Notes under the pieces: generated by a model
Databases searched by the model: none
Seen by the model: only the letters and a program-made list of their open reading frames with translations
Told to the model about the DNA's origin: nothing
Program-made: the position numbers and the translations under genes
Part shown: one piece after another, positions 29,902-32,200 of the stretch
Layout of the letters: every line of letters starts with the position of its first letter
Numbering within the stretch: position 1 is the first letter of the stretch
Assembly (NCBI GenBank): GCA_030141605.1
Contig: JAQGDQ010000171.1
Location: forward strand, 416,426 to 448,625
DNA: 32,200 bases
Source of the DNA: Tubiluchus corallicola
Lineage: Eukaryota > Priapulida > Priapulimorpha > Priapulimorphida > Tubiluchidae
Direction: 5' to 3'

Positions 29902-31293
29902 ATTGCTATAAATTACATGTTGATGGTTATGGCAGGACCGGTATCTATCTCATTGTAAAAGATCATCCGTTAATATGAGTCAGTTAACCAGCAGAGATGT
30001 CTTGGCCACTTTTATATTCACATACACCCAGGCTAGGCCAAAACGAATTCTAATTCACATGTATACTAATGGCCGGGTGAGGAGGATGTGTGTCAGATGA
30101 CACCGCTTAAAAACAGCGTCGAAATCTTTCGCCTTCGCAGTATTAAGCATATTTACATAGCAACTAAACGAACGTTTAACTTTTTTAGATAAAATATTTT
30201 TTCTAAACAACTTGAAACCGCTTAGTAGGTAGGCATTCATGGCTGACTAAGTGTAACAGGGATTCGCGAATGACATTAATACGTGCAACTTTTTAACACG
30301 GATTTAGGTTTCATCATTTCCCCAACAGTTATGCTTTCAATCACAGGAAAATATTTGGCTTTTAACTACGAAATGTGTTTTATGTCTACACAACATTAAC
30401 AGATACTACGAAAGTCGAAGCTATAGAATCGTAAAGTTTATAATTGCATACTGCCACGGGCTTACATTCGACGCATCTGTTTGTCATTTTGCGTCCTAGA
30501 AATTGTGAAGATGCGTGTACAGTTGGCGTACACAGCCAAATAGTATACGATGGTTTTTTCAAGTGACCACTGGCGCAAGCCCAAACCTTTGTGAAATTAA
30601 ACTTCCGTCGTCTAGATTATAACAATCACTGTAACCCTTTCATATCATACAGCTGAGGAACATATTTCTAGAACTGTGTATTTAACACATACTAGCATTT
30701 ATTCCTCGCAAAACCCGCCCAACTCAGGCTTCACTAGGTCACACCAACTTAATGAATCTGCTGAAAGGAAGCCAGTGTTCTCTCGCGTGTGCCCAGCAAC
30801 CATCGCACAACCGAAGCCTTTTAATATATAAATCGTTATTATCAAAGGGATTACCTCGAACAGTTACATAAGCATAGCTTTCGTATTAAGCCAACCTTTC
30901 TGTACTTCTCTGTCAAATTATATATATAACAATTTGGGATTGTCGGAGTTATCATTTATTGGTAAAGCTCTTTACCGAGACTAATTATATCAGACTAATT
31001 TACACAAGAATTGTAATCGCTAGAATACATTTCATTTTTCAATTTACTTCAGCAATTAAAACTCAGTTACACATTTTTGGACCCTGCAGAATTTTCAATT
31101 GCCAAAAAGCTTGAATTCAAAACATGCAATTATTATTAATTTATTCCCTCGTTAATCTTCGAATTAAGGATCATTGCATATAAATAAATTAATTACAAAC
31201 TTTTCTTTCATTTCGGTTTCTCTAAGTGTGGGTTATTTCTTTCATTAATAAATAATCTTAAAATTAAAATTATAATAATAAATTTAAATTAGG

Positions 31294-31294
<1 letters not shown>
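29902..31294. other. Downstream of the GTPase gene; nothing identified
   Basis: No canonical AATAAA lies close to the GTPase stop; ATTAAA overlaps the stop codon itself. No other features are seen. Confidence 0.5.
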
Positions 31295-31375
<81 letters not shown>

Positions 31376-31384
31376 TATATATAG
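31295..31384. repeat. Compound (CT)n-(TA)n microsatellite
   Basis: (CT)n at 31295-31325 switches directly to (TA)n at 31326-31374, then CTATATATAG. The TA part is self-complementary. Confidence 0.95.
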
Positions 31385-31689
31385 TAATTTCTATTTTAAG
31401 CTTTTAAAAAGATAAATTATTGGATTGAAATTCGCCCAAATAAGATCGACGTTTTTTTCATTGACTTTTTAATTATCTAGTCGAGTTTGACACTTTCGGT
31501 CAACCTTGAGGCTAATCTTTTGCCTCTTGGCTTCCATTTTTGTTTTGAAATTTTATTTGTATAAGTTTTGGATGGACTGCCTAGAATCTGTGAAAGTGAG
31601 TACTGTAAGCAGCAGCAATCTGTGTTACTAGTAAGAAACAGTAAATCAACTAAACGAGAGACATAGAAATAGTTCAACTCATTCTTAAT

Positions 31690-31973
31690 AGCTCACGTTA
31701 TTCCAAATTCAACACCTGAGATGTACCCCCATTGCCTATACGCGATTGGGATTCCAGGCGCACTATTTAAAAGTTGAAACTGATAGATGGCGTAACGTAG
31801 ACAGAAGACTGAGACTCTGTAATTGTGGAGAAATGCAAACTGAAAAGCAATGTCATTTAATAGCTGAAACTAGAAAAAGATTCAGCAATGTAGACATTAC
31901 ATGCTTAACGTCAATTATGAATAAAAATTTGGTTTTTGAAATCTGTTTTAACAATCTAAAAGTTTATGAATAA
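31690..31973 (+). pseudogene. Second LINE 3'-end fragment, different family
   Basis: The open frame ending at TAA 31971-31973 encodes YTRLGFQAHYLKVETDRW and RLRLCNCGEMQTEKQCHLI, a pattern (aHxLxVETgRW, then CxCGxxQTExH) known from the C-termini of LINE reverse transcriptases. It differs in wording from the copies at 9.6 kb and 14.2 kb, so it belongs to another family. It is truncated at the 5' side and no tail is identified. Boundaries are approximate. Confidence 0.7.
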
Positions 31974-32200
31974 GAAAACACACTAATTTTTGCAAGTACC
32001 GTAATGAAGTGTTACAATTCTGTAAAATTCTGTAAGCTCGTATACATTGTCTCTGTCTACATTGCTGAATCATCTTCTAATTTCAGTTTAGTCATTATCG
32101 TATCTTCGTATCTTTTTTCCACTGATGTTAAATGACAATTTGCTATTGTGAACTTTTTAACCTTTGTATAATGTTGTTGTTTTCTGAAAAGGAGAAATGG
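31974..32200. other. Window end, probably LINE 3' flank
   Basis: AT-rich sequence after the second LINE fragment. No tail or other feature is seen. Confidence 0.4.

Overview
The window is animal nuclear DNA. It is AT-rich and intron-rich, full of simple-sequence repeats and decayed non-LTR retrotransposon pieces, and carries two multi-exon genes on the + strand whose exons are bounded by GT/AG splice sites. The opsin type (Gq/rhabdomeric) and the repeat content suggest a marine invertebrate. The short palindrome TAGGCCTA and partial forms of it recur through the window. I cannot fix the phylum from sequence alone.

Region 1-13,450 holds no gene I recognise. It contains CAT/ATC triplet tracts (2.5, 3.1, 3.7 and 6.9 kb), very long GA/CT tracts (4.1-4.5, 6.6 and 8.7-9.0 kb), two tRNA-like (SINE-like) pieces (4.6 and 12.2 kb), a frameshifted 3' end of a LINE (9.6-10.3 kb), one copy of a dispersed repeat (1.3-1.6 kb) and a TAGG-rich tract (13.1-13.4 kb).

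Region 13,459-19,500 is a melanopsin-like rhabdomeric opsin. Six coding exons join in phase to give about 582 residues, lacking only the extreme N-terminus. The seven-helix core keeps the retinal-binding lysine, the Tyr and Glu counterion positions, the DRY, NPxxY and HPK motifs and the disulfide cysteines. It has a long Ser/Thr-rich tail ending in ETKL. Its second visible intron has been invaded by an antisense LINE fragment and by a second copy of the dispersed repeat; the next intron carries a 240-bp CA tract. A 33-bp tandem duplication begins 2 bp before the stop codon.

Region 19,500-26,570 is mostly unassigned. It holds two 90%-similar copies of a repeat of about 200 bp lying 1.8 kb apart and an 86-bp-unit minisatellite.

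Region 26,570-29,901 is a divergent Rab/Ras-like small GTPase gene. A candidate exon and five or more solid exons join in phase. A long N-terminal extension rich in acidic residues, with a run of 12 Asp, precedes a full G domain with an altered G3 motif (DTPGEGF in place of DTAGQERF) and a Rho-like G4 (TKRD). The predicted C-terminus has no cysteine for prenylation. This is the most unusual gene in the window. The rest, to 32,200, has a CT/TA microsatellite and a second LINE 3'-end fragment of a different family.

The two genes have no evident functional link. Co-orientation is the only relation seen.
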